A DNA stretch of 64,000 nucleotides from Pegoplata infirma (Eukaryota; Arthropoda; Insecta; Diptera; Anthomyiidae). The notes under the pieces were generated by a model. That model ran no database searches and was not told the DNA's origin. It saw only the letters and a list, made by a program, of their open reading frames with translations. The translations under genes and the position numbers were made by a program. This document shows, piece after piece, positions 24,661 through 36,302 of the stretch. Within the stretch, counting starts at the first letter, position 1. Each line of letters opens with the position of its first letter. The DNA lies in assembly GCA_963921195.1 (NCBI GenBank), contig OY992536.1, forward strand, positions 239,976,023 to 240,040,022, read 5' to 3'.

Positions 24661-25005
24661 TACCCAATAAGCAATTTTAAAATTCAAGTGCAAATCAAGT
24701 ATAAAACAAGTGTAAATCAAGCCCTAAATTCCAGCCCCTGCTTGATTTATACTTGAATTACACTTGAATTCAATAGCATACTCCAGCAAAACGGACACTG
24801 GAATTCAAGCCCTGTTTTTACAGCCTTTTCCCTGGTTTTCAAGCGTAAAAACAGCGCTTGAATTCAAGTATCCGTTTTGCTGGAGAATGCTATTGAATTC
24901 AAGTGTAATTCAAGTATAAATCAAGCATAGACTGGAAATAAGGGCTTGATTTACACTTGATTTATACTTGATTTGCACTTGAATTTTAAATGTGCTTATT
25001 GGGTA
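24661..25005. mobile_element. 345-bp palindromic MITE in LINE
   Basis: Near-perfect inverted repeat with ends TACCCAATAAGC and GCTTATTGGGTA. Arms of ~155 bp carry AAGTGCAAATCAAGTATAAA and GAATTCAAGTGTAATTCAAG types. TA at each end may be the target duplication. It disrupts the LINE frame between PTVN and PKILGV. Confidence 0.88.
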
Positions 25006-25604
25006 CACAGAAAAAAATAAAAAAAAATTTTGAGTAAATTTTTAATACTATTGAGTAAAAAATTACTCAATTTTCCACCAGTAAACGATTTAATAGTATT
25101 GAGTAAACTTTTAATAAAAAATTATTAAATGCTTAATAAAAAATTTGAGTAAATTATTAATTCACACAATTAAATCTTTACTTAAATTTTTTTAATATTT
25201 TTAAGTAACTTTTTAATTGTGTCAAGTAAAAATTTACTCTAAATGTATCAAATTATTTTTTTAAAAAGTTTAAAAAGTTTCTAATTTTTTTTTCCAAAAA
25301 AAATGCTTTTACAAACTTTACCAAATATACTTATGTCTTTAAGACAAAGTAAAATTTTATAAAGATGATTTCAAACTTTCATATACATATACAAAAAACA
25401 ATAAACTAAATGAGAATTCAAAACACCAAGAGAAAAAAAAAAATAAAAAAATATATTAAATTTGTATTAAATTATTTACTCAAATTTATTTTCAATTTTT
25501 GAGTAAATTTTTAATTGCGTCAATTAAAAAATTACTCAAATTTGTTTTAAAAAATTAAACAAGTGATTACTCAAATTTGTTTTCTCCATATTTTTTTCTG
25601 TGTA
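25005..25604. mobile_element. MITE F, copy 3
   Basis: Runs from ACACAGAAAAAAATAAAA to TATTTTTTTCTGTGTA, about 600 bp, in opposite orientation to copies 1 and 2. The body shows the same TTGAGTAA and TTTACTCAA words. It abuts the palindromic MITE with no spacer. Confidence 0.85.
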
Positions 25605-25860
25605 GGTTCACTGTCGGAATTTTTACGCCATCGACTATAACATTCAGTTCCAGGTGTACCTCTTTCGTCCATGTGGTGAAGAGCGTCGCCGATGATTTGG
25701 CGGGGAAAAGCTGCATGTTCCTTGCAGTGAATGTTTGTAGTTGGTTTTGGTAATACATTCTCTATTACAAAAAATTTATTTGTTCCGAAATATCGAAGAA
25801 ATGGAGGAGAATACCCAAAAGATATTTTAAAAAAAACCAATGAAAAAAGTTTTTGATTTT

Positions 25861-26719
25861 TATACCCTCCACTCTAGTGATAGAGGGTATATATAAGTTT
25901 GTCATTCCGTTTGTAACACCTCGAAATATTGGTCTAGGACCTAATAAAGTATATATATTTATGATCCTCGATCGATTTTAAGACGATCTAGCGATGTCCG
26001 TCTGTCCGTCCGTCCGTCTGTCTGTCTGTCTGTCTGTCTGTTGAAAACACGCTAACTTTTGAAAGACTTAACGGAGGCTCCTGAAGTTTGGCATATATGT
26101 TGGGCATTTACCTGGTCAGGTTGGTATTGAAATCTAGCGAAATCGGTCCAGTGGTTCAAAAGTTATTAGCAAAAAACTGAATTTCGGCAAGGGTTTTTCG
26201 TGAATTTTTGAGATAAAAAGCACTATAACTTTCGGAAAGCAATTCTGAGGATGCTGAAGCTTGGCATATATATTTTGCGTTCCTTCAGCCTCGTTCGTAT
26301 TGAATTTCAGCCAAATCGGTCCAGTGGTTCAAAAGTTATTAGCAAAACCGTGAATTTCAGATTAGCTTCACCTAAAATTCACGTGTTGAAAACCCGTTAA
26401 ACCTGTTTTAAAAACATTGGTAAGTCACAAAAATATTTTACAACGTATTTTTGTCACTCAAAAATATTTTTATACCAAAACAAAAAAAAATACACTCGAA
26501 AAAAATTTTACACTCAAAAAAAAATTTTAAACTCAAAAAAAAAAATAGTAAATTATTTTTTTTTTTTTCAAAAATTACTAAAAAAAATATTTTTTAAACA
26601 AAATAAAATATTTCTAATCAAAACTGTTATTTTTTTCACGTTAGAAAATTTATTATCACTTAAAATGGGCATTGTGGTATTCATAGATTCGGTAAAGTCG
26701 AATTTAACTTTTCTACTTG
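25861..26719 (+). mobile_element. DINE-1-like element, subfamily A
   Basis: Full-length copy from TATACCCTCCACTCTAGTGA to TTTTCTACTTG. The GTCC/GTCT block lies at ~25996-26041, followed by GAAATCGGTCCAGTGGTTCA twice as an internal repeat. Its 3' part is duplicated at 27045-27593. Confidence 0.9.
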
Positions 26720-27594
26720 TTTTTTTTGTATTTTTTATTATTTTTTTTTTGTATTAAATAAGCTAATCAAGTAAAATTATAATTAAAAATACTAAAGAAA
26801 AATTCGAAAATTTTTTTTAGTGCTTTTTTTTTTGAAAATATCAATTTTTGGTTTTTGCCGCAATTCAACGTTGTTTAGCAACAAACGAAAAATTTTAAGC
26901 AGAATATGTTATCAAGACCAACTAAAACCCTATTACGTAAGCTTATCAAAACTAAAAAAAAAATTTAGAGTAAGACCCCAATCAGGTCACTTTTCATGGT
27001 CACTTTTGGAACTGAAATACTTGAAGGACCAAAATTAAACTTTTTGTGAATTTCGGCAAGGGTTTTCCGTGAATTTTTGAGATAAAAAGCACTATAACTT
27101 TCGGAAAGCAATTCTGAGGATGCTGAAGCTTGGCATATATATTTTGCGTTCCTTCAGCCTCGTTCGTATTGAATTTCAGCCAAATCGGTCCAGTGGTTCA
27201 AAAGTTATTAGCAAAACCGTGAATTTCAGATTAGCTTCACCTAAAATTCACGTGTTGAAAACCTGTTAAACCTGTTTTAAAAACATTGGTAAGTCACAAA
27301 AATATTTTACAACGTATTTTTGTCACTCAAAAATATTTTTATACCAAAACAAAAAAAAAATACACTCGAAAAAAATTTTACACTCAAAAAAAAATTTTAC
27401 ACTCAAAAAAAAAAAATTAGTAAATTATTTTTTTTTTTCAAAAATTACTAAAAAAAATTTTTTTTAAACAAAATAAAATATTTCTAATCAAAACTGTTAT
27501 TTTTTTCACGTTAGAAAATTTATTATCACTTAAAATGGGCATTGTGGAGGGTATTCATAGATTCGGTAAAGTCAAATTTAACTTTTCTACTTGT

Positions 27595-29002
27595 TATACC
27601 CTACACCACTCTGTGGTACAGGGTATATTGAGTTTGTGCTGATGTTTGTAACTACCCGAAATATTGGTCCTAGACCTACCTTCAAGTATACCGATCGACT
27701 CAGAATAACTTTTTGAGTCGATTTAGCGATGTCCGTCCGTCCGTCCGTCTGTCCGTCCGTCCGTCCGTCCGTCTGTCCATCTATCGGTTTAAGCACGATA
27801 CAGGTCGCAATTTTCAATCAATTGACTGAAAATTTGAAACTTAAGCATCTTTTGGCCCAAGGACGAAGCCTATTGAAATTGGAGAAAATCGGTCCATGTT
27901 AAGACCTAGCCCCCATACAAACGCCCCCTTTGGATTCGGCTTCAATGACTCTAATAACCGTATTATAATAGATATCGCTTTGAAATTCAGCAAGTAATCA
28001 AATTTTGTATGCACAAATCACCATTCAAAATTTCAAAGGAATCGGGTCAGTCCTTCTGGTAGTCCCCATACAAACCACCTTCCCGATATTCACATAATTC
28101 CCTCAAAATTCATAAAAATGGAAATATTTGATAAAAAATAAATTTTTAGGTGCTAAACGTGTACTTTAGCAACCTTATCAAATCGGAATATAATTGGGCC
28201 ATTTTGGGACTTAGTCCCCCATATAAAAATTTCGACCGATATTCAGTTAAATTGTTCTATTGACAAAAAAAAAACAAGTGAGAGTGTTAAATTCGGCCGT
28301 GCCGAATCTTTTATACCCTCCAACACGTTAAAAAAAAAAAAAAAGCAGGGGCGTTTTTTTTTTTTTTTTGGGGGGGGGGTTTCGGTGGTGGGAGACAACC
28401 TTTCTGGATCCAACTACAGGACTTTGAACTTCTTCTGACATAAAAAATGTTTCGTTTGCAAAGCAAAAGTTCAAAAAATCTATAAAAAATGGCGTTTTTC
28501 TGAGGTTGGTTTAGTTCTTAAAGGGGGAACTTTTTCCCCCGTGGTACGATTTTGCCCATCTTCGAACTTAACCAGCCTATGACCATAAGACATATTCGTA
28601 CCAAGCTTCAGGAGTCTAGCTCTTTTATTTTGGACTGTATCGTGTCCTCCACAGACGGACGGACGGACAGACGGACGGACGGACGGACGGACAGACGGAC
28701 ATCGCTAGAATGTCTTAGAATCGATCACTGATCAATAATATATATACATTATGGGGTCCCCGACCGATATTTCGATGCGTTACACACGGAATGACAAAGT
28801 GAGTATACCCCCATACTGTGGTTGGAGGGTATAATAACCAATTCCACTTAAAATTGATCTGTGTGTGTTTTCTACACTAAATAAAGATCTAACAAAAGAC
28901 GGATACAATCGGTCCATGTTTGGACTTGGGACCCATTTTCCGGAAAACACTGGTGTAGGGTATCATATGATCGGTCTTGACCGACTATAACTTTCTTACT
29001 TG
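27595..29002 (+). mobile_element. DINE-1-like element, subfamily C, carrying a nested DINE-1
   Basis: Starts TATACCCTACACCACTCTGT and ends GGTCGGTCTTGACCGACTAT-type sequence, then CTTTCTTACTTG. It carries GAGTCGATTTAGCGATGTCC and a GTCC block at 27728-27780. Interrupted at 28274-28833 by a subfamily D copy in reverse orientation. Confidence 0.88.
28274..28833 (-). mobile_element. DINE-1-like element, subfamily D (nested)
   Basis: Reads ACAAGTGAGAGTGTTAAATT at its 3' end and CATACTGTGGTTGGAGGGTA at its 5' end (shown on the plus strand). It has GGACGGACAGACGGACATCG and a G-run after a long T-run at 28355-28380. After it, the host subfamily C sequence continues. Confidence 0.88.
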
Positions 29003-29619
29003 TTTTTTTTTGTATTTTTTATTATTTTTTTTTTTGTATTAAATAAGCTAATCAAGTAAAATTATAATTAAAAATACTAAAGAAAAAATCGAAAATTTTT
29101 TTAGTGCTTTTTTTTTGAAAATATCAATTTTTGGTTTTTGCCGCAATTCAACGTTGTTTAGCAACAAACGAAAAATTTTAAGCAGAATATGTTATCAAGA
29201 CCAACTAAAACCCTATTACGTAAGCTTATCAAAACTAAAAAAAAAATTTAGAGTAAGACCCCAATCAGGTCACTTTTCATGGTCACTTTTGGAACTGAAA
29301 TACTTGAAGGACCAAAATTAAACTTTTTGTCATTAATAAGCTAATCAAGCTAAATTATAATAAAAATTAAAAAAAATCAAAAAAAATTTTTCATTGTGAG
29401 AACTTTTTTTTTTTAGACCCAATGGTTAGGGCCCGGTAACGACCTCTAAGCCTTAATGAAAAATTCTGAAAAAATCACTTGTTATTTTCTCACGGTGCTT
29501 AATATATATTCCGGGTGGCGCGTATAAAAATCCAACTTTAGTTTTTATGAACCACCCTAATGTAGACATATATCCTCGTATATGTTTCCATATACGAACA
29601 TTTTTCACCGGTTACTCAA

Positions 29620-29815
29620 AATATAATGTGCTCGATTCTGGAATATGCCTTGACTATTGACCTAATTTTTTAAAATTTGATATTCTTTCGAATTTAAAGA
29701 TTTTAAATTTTTTTTCTTGATCTAGTTAATATCTTTAATAATTACAAAAACAATTTTAAAAGTCTTAAAAATTAGGTGAATGGTGAAAAGGTATTCCAGA
29801 ATCGAGCACAATATT
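29620..29815. mobile_element. ~190-bp MITE
   Basis: Inverted ends TGTGCTCGATTCTGGAATA and TATTCCAGAATCGAGCACA, with CACC/GGTG and AATTTTTTAAAA-type arms continuing inward. Flanked by AATAT/ATATT. No ORF. Confidence 0.78.
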
Positions 29816-30985
29816 TTAAAGGTCGAATAAAACAATTTTTATTTTTTTATAAAAATTAAACAGAATCTTTCAAAACTTTTTTTCATATTAACATAAATTA
29901 ATGAATGAGTTCTTTATTAACACTGTTTTTCAATTTATATATTTGTACTAGCACGTATTTTGCATTTACCTTATTTTTTTGTCGTTGTTGTACCCAAAAT
30001 GAGTAGAAGGAATATTCAAGTAAAATTTTGTAGTTTTACATTTGCCATTTTTCACTAGTGTCCAGTTGTTGTAACAAACCCATTTTTGAAAAAAAAACAA
30101 AATTTTTTGTAATGCTGGTTAGAAAAAATGAAGTTGGGTAGTAGGCTACGTAGAGGATTATATGTATGAAGCACTATATACAAGTATGAAAACGGTCATT
30201 ACGATAATGAGCTGTACGGAAAAACAAATGACGCGGGAATGAAAAGGGATGCAAGTGGTGTGGATAGAATGAATGAAAAATATTCAGTTAGTTAAGTCTA
30301 GTGTAAAGTCAAATGGTATTCACAAGTGGTGCTAGTGGTAATGGTACGAAGTACTGTTTAGTTGGCATTGGTAAAATGTGGCTTAAGTTGGTTTGCTGAT
30401 GTTGTTTTGTTGCCAGTAGTTTTTATTCCGCCGGAAACCTTGACTTGATTACAAACTCGTAACTAAATATAACTTTAACTGAACTTCTTTAGAAATATTT
30501 TTTGTACATACTACAGTTTGTATGTCTTTTTTTTCAACTTCAATTATATTCATGAAAATATTTCATGTTTCGTTCTATATATTTTTTTTCTATAAAAGTT
30601 TAGTTTGAATAATAATTTTTTTCCATAAACACAACTGGTTAGCAGTGAAGAGACATTGGTCTTTTTTGTTAATTTAAGTGTCCTGTTTTGATTGAGGAAT
30701 GCGGACAATTGGCAATTGCTAGTAAAATAGCAGTGAAGGATAGACAATTTAAATAATTTAAGTACCTTTTTTAAAAAAATGTGATCATATTTTCAATGGA
30801 AAAGAGGTCACTACTCATTAGAAGAATACCAACTTTAGAAGTAGATGTTTTTTTTTTTAATTAATTAAATAATATCATAAAATGTAATTACTCTAATTTT
30901 TAAGCAAAACTAAGGTTTATAAAAAATAAAAATAAATAAAATACTGAAAAAGACAAATTGCAAAAAGCCATTTTATTAACACCGT
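29816..30985. other. Low-copy AT-rich sequence, no gene supported
   Basis: No terminal repeats or coding family recognised. The segment 30120-30430 has a more even base composition and no repeat partner in this window, so it may be single-copy intronic DNA. Confidence 0.45.
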
Positions 30986-30987
30986 TA

Positions 30988-31118
30988 ACAGATGTAATTC
31001 GAAAAACATCAATTGTAATTCGAAGACATAATTTGTATTTCGAAGATTTTACTTGTAATTCGAAAGTTTCAATTGTAATTTGAAGATTTCAATAGTAATT
31101 CATTAGATCAATTGTAGT
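30988..31118. repeat. ~21-bp minisatellite (CAATTGTAATTCGAAGA)
   Basis: Six or so degenerate units of TCAATTGTAATTCGAAGATT. The unit resembles the AATTCAGAA minisatellites at 48830-50110. Confidence 0.75.
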
Positions 31119-31122
31119 TAAA

Positions 31123-31345
31123 ACAAGTAAAAAAGTTAAATTCGGCTTTGCGGAATGTATTGATACCTTCCACAATGTAATACAAGGTTATTTGCAAAAA
31201 AAAAAAAATTAAAAAAAAAAAATTCCGCGGAAAAAAATTTTTGTTGAAAAAATTTTTTCGCGAAATTTTTATTTTTTTTTTGTAAAAAAATTGGTTTGTA
31301 CTTGTAAAAATTCCATTCTGTTTCCAATTCTTGTCACATATGATG
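31123..31345 (-). mobile_element. DINE-1 subfamily A fragment
   Basis: Contains the 3' terminus ACAAGTAAAAAAGTTAAATT and the poly-A-rich tail region, then stops before the microsatellite block. Adjoins repeat N copy 2. Confidence 0.8.
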
Positions 31346-31349
31346 AAAA

Positions 31350-31672
31350 AAAACACGTGTACCGTAAACTTCTGAATAGGTTGTATGGATAGCCCTTTAT
31401 GGAACTTAGAAAATTGCGTTTTTGGTTTTTCAATTTTTCAAAAATTGGGCTTAGGAGGCGTGGTCAAATATTGGAAAAATGGTAAAATTTGTGGCGAGTT
31501 GCCTTGATTAAATATTTATCACATTAAAACGGAATGCACCACAATCTCAAAAATTTACATTCTTATATAGTTTTGTATGGACTATCGATTAAATTTTTTT
31601 TTTGGAAAATTTTCAGAACCCTTTCTGAAATTTTCCATTTTTTAAAATGTCAATTTATCAAAAAACATGCCA
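31350..31672. repeat. Repeat N, copy 2
   Basis: Matches 24055-24375. Differences include a ~20-bp local change after GAATAGGTTGTaTGGA. Confidence 0.75.
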
Positions 31673-31721
31673 CTTTTTTTTCTTTTTTAAATTTTTTTTT
31701 AAAAGTTTAGATGTTTGTCCA

Positions 31722-33135
31722 CCCAGTCAGAAATTGCCAACCGTACCAAAAATATTGTACTGGCAGAGCGTTGGCTTTAATGGAAATGCCAATGCCTAGC
31801 CAACGTTGGCAATTACAATAAAAAATATACACTGCCAGTACAATTTGTTCAACATTTACAACCGTTTTTTTTTTAATTAATTTGGCAAAGCGGTTTGATT
31901 TTAAATTAAGGTTTCTTATTTGATCCTTGTTAAAAAAAAGAAGTAAGAAAATTATAGTCAGTCAAGACCGACCATATACATACTACACCAATGTTTTCCG
32001 AAAAATGGGTCACAACTCCAAACATCGATCCGATTGGATCTATTTCTCATAGTATGCTGGTTTCTGTTGCTAATATACAAATTTAACTAAATATCGGAAG
32101 AAATTTGTATATGGAGACTAATGGTAAAAGTATTGACGATTGTACAATCCACGTTTAACTCCTACAAACAAAATTTAAACAAAAAATTTCCATTTTGAGA
32201 GATTTATGAAAAATTCGGAGGATGGTTTGTATGTGGACTTGTCCGATTTCTTTTAAATTTGGAATGATGATTTCGGAATACGAAAGGATACCTATTAAAA
32301 TATGGTTTGGGTCATTTGACCCATATTTAAAGATAATGTTTGTATGTGGCTATTTTAGGACATGAACCGATTTCATCCAAATTCAATTGGCTTTGCCCTT
32401 CGGTTAAAAGATGCTTTAACTTCATACTTAAGACCAATCTTTTAAAAATTGCGACCTGTATCGTGCTCACAACGATTACATGGAAAGACTGACACACGAG
32501 CGGAAAGCAATTCTGAGACTTTCAGTATGCTTGAAGGTGGCTCTAGGACATCAGCACAAAGTTATTATAGCCTGTACCACAGAGTTGTGTAGCGTATAAA
32601 AATATATAAATATTTGATTTCGTTTTCAAATATTTTATTTTTTGGACTTTTAGCCATACATTTTTTTTTTTTTAATTCCAACTACTTCCCGTGCCTCTCC
32701 ACGACTTAAACCCCGGTTTCGATCACATTCTCCTGAGGAGCAAAAACGGCTGAACTTATTGTTAATTTTACCATTCGATTCTACATGACATTTTTTGCAA
32801 GCTACAGAAAAGGGACGATTAAGCACGGAAAAAATCTATATTTTTTTGCCAACATCAGAAAAACATATCGGCCAAGTCTTATTTGGTGTTATCATTATGG
32901 CTTTGGCATTGCACAGTATAACATAAAAATCAAATACTGGGAATGTACAATATTTTTTGTTTTGCCAACAGTGGGAAAACATTAGAAAAACATATTGGCC
33001 AAGGCGCTTTTTGGTGTTATCATTTTGGCTTTGTTTCTGTACAGTATTTTTTGTAAATCTGGTATTTTGCCAACGTTGGCAACACATATGCCAACGCTTT
33101 GCCAACCTTGGCCCGCTTGTATTTTTCTGACTGGG
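31722..33135. mobile_element. Element S (CCCAGTCAGAAA ends), carrying DINE-1
   Basis: Termini CCCAGTCAGAAAttGCCAAC and the inverse TTTTTCTGACTGGG. CA flanks both ends. It holds repeated ~150-bp blocks with TTTGGTGTTATCATTaTGGC at ~32880 and ~33010, plus GCCAACGTTGGC palindromes. A subfamily C DINE-1 lies inside it. Confidence 0.72.
31940..32598 (-). mobile_element. DINE-1-like element, subfamily C
   Basis: Reverse orientation: AAGTAAGAAAATTATAGTCA at its 3' end, then GACCGACCATATACATACTA, ending CACAGAGTTGTGTAGCGTAT. The microsatellite block is nearly lost, so it is an older or deleted copy. Confidence 0.83.
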
Positions 33136-33453
33136 CATCCGCACAAAAAAATTCAGAAACACGTTCTTCTTTTTTTTCGAGAAAATCGCATTTGAACTCT
33201 AAATTTCATAACAATTTTGTAATTTGCTTGTACTTTCTTGATTTAACGTTGCGAATGAGTAATATTTATGCAATAAATAACACTCATTCGCAACGTTAAA
33301 TCAAGAAAATAAAAGTAAATTACAAAATTGTTATAAAATTTAGAGTTTAAATGCGATTTTCTCGAAAAAAACAAAGAACGTGTTTCCGAATTCTTTTGTG
33401 TGGATGGACAAACATCTAAACTTTTACTGCATTAATGCAGTAAAATATATGCA

Positions 33454-33586
33454 TTTTTTTACTTCCAATTCTTTTGATCACCAATTTTTTGTAAACATAC
33501 AATAAAAATGGTATTTGCTTTTTTTTACTTCCAATTCTTTTGATCACCAATTTTTTGTAAACATACAATAAAAATGGTATTTGCTT
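33454..33586. repeat. 66-bp tandem duplication
   Basis: Two essentially identical copies starting ACTTCCAATTCTTTTGATCA at 33461 and 33527. Because 66 is a multiple of three, the unit also stays open in some frames; no gene is implied. Confidence 0.9.
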
Positions 33587-33589
33587 TTT

Positions 33590-34119
33590 TAATTTATTAC
33601 CTTCATCCTTCATACATTTTTCAACCGGAATACTTTATGTGGTAACAGACCGATATTTCAAATAAATATAAAAGGATTAACAAAATTATAAAAATTGGTT
33701 TTATCAAACCGGTTAACACGTGTCTCCTTTATACCAACGGCGGTAAGACTAGGTTAAAATAATCCGCTTTAAAAGAACGCATTTACAATTTTAAACAAAA
33801 TGCAGCCAAAATTCGAATGTAAAACAAAAAACCCTTTTATATACACAAAATAACAACAGAATCTCATCTAAGTAAATGACGATACTCGTAAAACTCTATT
33901 GGCAATCATTACAAATTATGATCATGACAATATGATGTTACAAAAATTGCATTTTGTAAAAAGGAATACAGAAAATAGAAAACAACAAAAAATTATTTGG
34001 TAGTAAAACTTTTTAAAAAGATATTGTTAGCAATAAAAAACTATGATAATGATTTTACAAAAAACAATTGCAACAAATAAATATGCATAGTTAGCTAAAA
34101 CGCAAAACGCCCTAACTAA
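33590..34119. other. No gene seen
   Basis: AT-rich sequence without recognisable repeats or exons. Confidence 0.5.
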
Positions 34120-34340
34120 GGGGCATGTCACAGACTCAATTCCGTTCGGATTAGAAAAAAGTGGTTTACAAGTAAAACGCAAAGCAAATATTTTGTTTCG
34201 GAATGAAACCACTTTTTGAATTCAATTCATCTTTGATTGTTGAAAGTGATTTCATTCCGAAAAAAATAATATTCGTTTTGCGTTTTATGAGTAAACCACT
34301 TTTTTCAAATCCGAACGGAATTGAGTCTGTGACATGCCTT
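34120..34340. mobile_element. 221-bp MITE, TAA flanks
   Basis: Arms of ~100 bp (GGGGCATGTCACAGACTCAA, TTCCGTTCGGATT, AGTGGTTTAC) are mirrored at the right end (GAATTGAGTCTGTGACATGC). TAA at 34117-34119 and 34341-34343 suggests a 3-bp target duplication of PIF/Harbinger type; the class is tentative. Confidence 0.83.
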
Positions 34341-35204
34341 TAACAAACAATTCAAAATCGTTTTTTATTGATTCTTTCGTATTTCATCAATCTACATGTC
34401 TCTACAAAAAATTAGGACTGCCTAATTAAAAATTAGCTTTTTTATAACCAAATGTTAAAAACATATGATTTGCGAGATCGCCACTGAATGAAGCTAAAAC
34501 TACATTTTTGAATGTTTTTTTTTAATTAATTTTAAAACTACCAACAAATAAAATGTGCCCTTCAGTTGAAAAAAATAAATAAAATAAATAAAATAAAATA
34601 AAAATGATTATTAAAACTATGACATTTATTGATTTAAAAAAGACATGAATTATAATAAAAATACATAACTTAATCAATGAAAAATTGAAAACTATGAAAA
34701 TCATACGCACATATTTTTAATGAATATTTATTATTAAATTATAACTATGTGTTACTGTTATTAATAGTTAAAAAGCAACGTACGTTACAAATAATTTAAA
34801 GTCTAAATAAATGTTATAATTAAATTTAATAATTTATCATTAAAATAATAATACATGTACAGAAGTAAAATACATTTGTTTTATTCCAATTATTGGAATG
34901 TTAACACCTTTAAACAGCAGAAAAACAGTCATCGATGGAACAAATTTTTAAATTTAGAAAATTTTTTCTAATTCCGTTTTGATTCATTGTTATAGTTTCG
35001 ATATAATAAAGATTTTAACAGCCCTATTCAAAATAAAACTTTTTGCGTTTTTTGCAAATATGCTACCTTCATTCTCAAAATTGTGTAGGGCATGAAAAAT
35101 AACCAAAAGGTGTCAGATTTCTTAAATTTTATAGAAATACTTAAATTAAAAAAAAAGTCAATATCATTTCTAGAGTTTGTATTAAAATGTGTTCATTCTT
35201 TGAA
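34341..35204. other. AT-rich sequence, no gene seen
   Basis: Contains an AAATAAAATA simple repeat at about 34570-34605. Nothing else recognisable. Confidence 0.5.
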
Positions 35205-36302
35205 TTTATTGATATCATCACTTTTTAGAAGGTTTTTGCCTCAATAAAAATAATGGCGCTGTTTTTTTATTGTTTTTTACTTTATTTTTCAGAGGAGCAA
35301 AAGTGGCATTCTATGGCAAAAATGAGTATTAAAACATTTTTCGCAGGCCTCCAGAGGTTTCCAAAAAGGGTGGCGATAAAGTGCGAAAAAAAATCGATGA
35401 TTTTTATACCCTACACCACACTGTGGTACAGGGTATAATGAGTTTGTGCTGATGTTTGTAACTACCCGAAATATTGGTCCTAGACCCACCTTTAAGTATA
35501 CCGATCGACTCAGAATCACTTTTTGAGTCGATTTAGCGATGTCCGTCCGTCCGTCCGTCTGTCCGTCCGTCCGTCCGTCCGTCCGTCTGTCTGTCTGTCT
35601 GTCCATGTAAACGGTGTAAACACGATACAGGTCGCAATTTTTAATCAATTGACTTGAAATTTAAAACTTAAGTCTCTCTTGGCCCAAGGACGAAGCCTAT
35701 TGAAATTGGAAAAAATCGGTCCATATTTAGACCTAGCCCCCATACAAAGGCCCTCTTTAGTTTTGGCTCAAATGACTCTAATAACCGTATTATAGAAGGT
35801 ATCGCTTTGAAATTTGGATGGTAAACATGTTTTGTCTTCACATATCATCATTCCGAATTTCAAAGAAATCGGACCAGTTCTTCTTGTAGCCCCCATACAA
35901 ACCACCTTCCCGATTTTCACATAAATGTCTCAAATTTCATGAAAATAGAAAATATTTAATTAAAATTTTGTTTGTGTATGTTAAACGCGTACTTAAATAA
36001 CCTTATCAAACCTGATAATCCTCGGACCAGTTTTGGACTCAGGCCCCTTGTGAAAATTTCGCCCGATATTCAGTTAAAGCGGTTTATTGTCAACAAATAG
36101 AAGCCTATTTCACTCAAATTTGATTTGTGAGTGTTTTCTTCACTTATTAAAGGTTTTACAACATATAGATCTAATCGATCCATGGGACCCATTTTCCGGG
36201 AAACCTTGGTGTAGGGTATTATATGGTCGGTCTTGACCGACTATAATTTTCTTACTTGTTTTTTATGCAAAAACCTTTTAAAAAGTGATGATATCCAAAA
36301 AA
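35205..36302. mobile_element. Inverted-repeat element split by DINE-1
   Basis: ATTGATATCATCACTTTTTA and AAGGTTTTTGC at ~35208-35238 are matched by GCAAAAACCTTTTAAAAAGT and GATGATATCC at ~36268-36297. Between them lie about 170 bp plus a full subfamily C DINE-1. Confidence 0.65.
35405..36258 (+). mobile_element. DINE-1-like element, subfamily C (full length)
   Basis: 854 bp from TATACCCTACACCACACTGT to TATAATTTTCTTACTTG. Microsatellite GTCC/GTCT at ~35541-35602. Internal blocks CCCCCATACAAAcCACCTTC and GGTCGGTCTTGACCGACTAT are shared with the other subfamily C copies. A useful reference copy. Confidence 0.9.

Larger units (their letters stand above)
24378..25760 (-). mobile_element. LINE reverse-transcriptase fragment, split by two MITEs
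   Basis: The minus strand encodes part of the C-terminal half of a non-LTR retrotransposon ORF2. Upstream piece 25760-25605 gives LQTFTARNMQLFPAKSSATL and ends ...GVKIPTVN. The downstream piece from ~24660 resumes PKILGVTFDSLYSSSAHATA and RSRNKVLKSLAGSTWGKGKE, then SVANYAAPVWSPCVSETQW and NAALRTVKGCL. These are thumb/connection motifs of insect jockey-type LINE reverse transcriptases. The two pieces are separated by a palindromic MITE (24661-25005) and MITE F copy 3 (25005-25604), set back to back. The catalytic region and 3' tail are absent, so it is a dead fragment. The clade is inferred. Confidence 0.85.
26184..29328. repeat. Tandem duplication of a DINE-1 tail plus flank
   Basis: Order X-Y-X'-insert-Y'. 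X (26184-26719, DINE-1 tail) and Y (26720-27044, unique flank with TTAGCAACAAACGAAAAAT) are repeated almost exactly as X' (27045-27593) and Y' (29003-29328). The repeat units were adjacent before a subfamily C DINE-1 entered at the X'/Y' T-rich junction. The Y copies differ mainly in A/T run lengths, implying a recent event. Confidence 0.88.
31702..33424. mobile_element. Foldback R, host of a two-level nest
   Basis: Outer arms AAAGTTTAGATGTTTGTCCA (31702) and TGGACAAACATCTAAACTTT (33404-33424). The right half is itself a hairpin (33137-33424), with GAACGTGTTTCCGAATTC, GAGAAAATCGC and CGTTGCGAATGAGT paired to their complements. Element S is inserted next to the left end. Confidence 0.78.

Noticed and set aside
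27587..27817. ORF with repeated DGQTDGRT residues (also at 35289-35648)
   Set aside because: Translation of the DINE-1 GTCC/GTCT microsatellite, not a protein.
28649..28700. CRISPR-like array from regular short repeats
   Set aside because: It is a GACG/GACA tetranucleotide microsatellite in a eukaryotic DINE-1, without spacers.
32785..33195. Overlapping ORFs on both strands
   Set aside because: They follow internal repeats of element S and its GCCAACGTTGGC palindromes.
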